A stretch of DNA of 64,000 nucleotides. It comes from Anastrepha obliqua. Lineage: Eukaryota > Arthropoda > Insecta > Diptera > Tephritidae. Of this stretch, positions 63,440-64,000 are shown piece by piece. A model generated the notes under the pieces. The model did no database searches, was not told the DNA's origin, and saw only the letters and a list, made by a program, of their open reading frames with translations. The position numbers and the translations under genes were made by a program. Each line of letters opens with the position of its first letter. Positions within the stretch are counted from its first letter, which is position 1. Location of the stretch: the NCBI RefSeq assembly GCF_027943255.1, contig NC_072896.1, forward strand, positions 43,364,501 to 43,428,500, given 5' to 3'.

Positions 63440-64000
63440 AATTATCTCCCGTATTTCTAGGGCCTGGAACACAGATCAGCTATATTGCGATTCTTTCCAT
63501 ACTAATTTGTGGCATTCAACTACCGGTTTGACTCTAACGAATTCAGAGCTTCCTGATCATTCGAGTGGACATACACTTCCCTCCTAGTTAGGGGTATCTT
63601 CTTTAAGAGCAATAAGCCCTCTCTTATGGCAAGAAATTCTGCCTGAAAGTGCCTACAGTGATTAGGCAAGCGAAAGAATGTGCCGATGCTCAGGCTTCCA
63701 GAGTAAACTCCTCCACCAACCTGTTAATCCAGCTTAGATCCGTCAGTAAATATGCTGACTCTAATTTTATCATTTACCGTACCACTGTCCCAGTTCCCTT
63801 TAGAATTGAATATTGTGGTAAAGAATTTATTATTATTACTGTTATAGAAATCTGTAGTGGCTGGAATAGTGGATAACTTTTCTAATATAGTCGAATGACC
63901 CTTATCGAATGTTTTTATGCCGGCGAGTTCACTGAGCCTCAATGCTGACTTGGCAGGTAGTTGCTTACCATATACGACAATTGGCAATAAGTACAAAATT
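63440..64000 (-). pseudogene. LINE RNase H domain, running off the window
   Basis: A 90-codon frame (63996-63724) reads KSALRLSELAGIKTFDKGHS and TILEKLSTIPATTDF, then VSIFTDGSKLD (first RNase H Asp). Downstream in other frames: GGGVYSGSLS, FRLPNHCRHFQAEFLAIREG (Glu), EFVRVKPVVECHKLV and a degenerate EGNCKSD. It is an I/LOA-group LINE. The RT domain should lie past base 64000. Confidence 0.75.

Noticed and set aside
1..64000. CRISPR arrays, operons, bacterial promoters or terminators
   Set aside because: No regularly spaced repeats were seen and all coding is of eukaryotic transposon type, so bacterial features were not expected or found.

Overview
This window is eukaryotic and almost certainly comes from a fly. 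It is AT-rich and has no operon structure, ribosome binding sites or dense coding. It is packed with decayed transposable elements typical of insects: at least a dozen mariner/Tc1 lineages, several LINE lineages, a tRNA-derived SINE, a Helitron, a hAT fragment and small MITEs. From memory, the recurring SINE and the RTE-like LINE resemble repeats of tephritid fruit flies (Bactrocera, Ceratitis, Rhagoletis group); this is a recollection, not a search result. I could not identify a single host gene with confidence. The stretches between elements look like ordinary non-coding fly DNA.

Layout. 1-3.1 kb: fragments of a mariner, a LINE 3' end, a SINE head, a Jockey-like ORF2 piece, a second mariner, a worn SINE and RTE copy A. 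3.1-7.2 kb: a mariner on the minus strand split by a 2.9 kb LINE that still encodes RT and RNase H in one 961-codon frame, with a 13 bp target duplication. 7.2-12.7 kb: Tc1-like and mariner fragments, a MITE, a mariner split by a SINE with an 11 bp duplication, and an R1-like LINE. 12.7-15 kb: mostly unique DNA. 15-19.3 kb: a near-complete mariner (15971-17240) inside an older Tc1-like element, followed by two RTE lineages. 19.3-21.2 kb: unique DNA. 21-28 kb: a hAT transposase tail and five mariner segments, one with both inverted terminal repeats (TIRs), and RTE copy C. 29-35 kb: an RTE deletion copy, a SINE, a LINE RNase H fragment split by a TTAA-flanked MITE, and an RTE copy with its 5' end inverted. 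36-41.7 kb: mariners, then a SINE whose TA tail holds a 2.0 kb Helitron, then a hAT MITE. 41.7-44.6 kb: unique DNA. 44.6-63.4 kb: mariners with TIRs at 44607-45755, 50100-50927, 57952-58714, 59637-60240 and 62176-63365, a Tc1-like element at 53739-55000, LINE pieces and MITE copies. The window ends inside another LINE RNase H domain.

How they relate. The RTE-like LINE and the SINE end in the same short motif (GCGCCAATTA), so the LINE may supply the enzyme that copies the SINE. Most mariner and MITE copies lack a working transposase and would need one from elsewhere. Target-site duplications allow several insertions to be put in relative time order. The only long open frames belong to the LINE at 3608-6493, the mariner at 16152-17096 and the hAT tail at 21174-21905.
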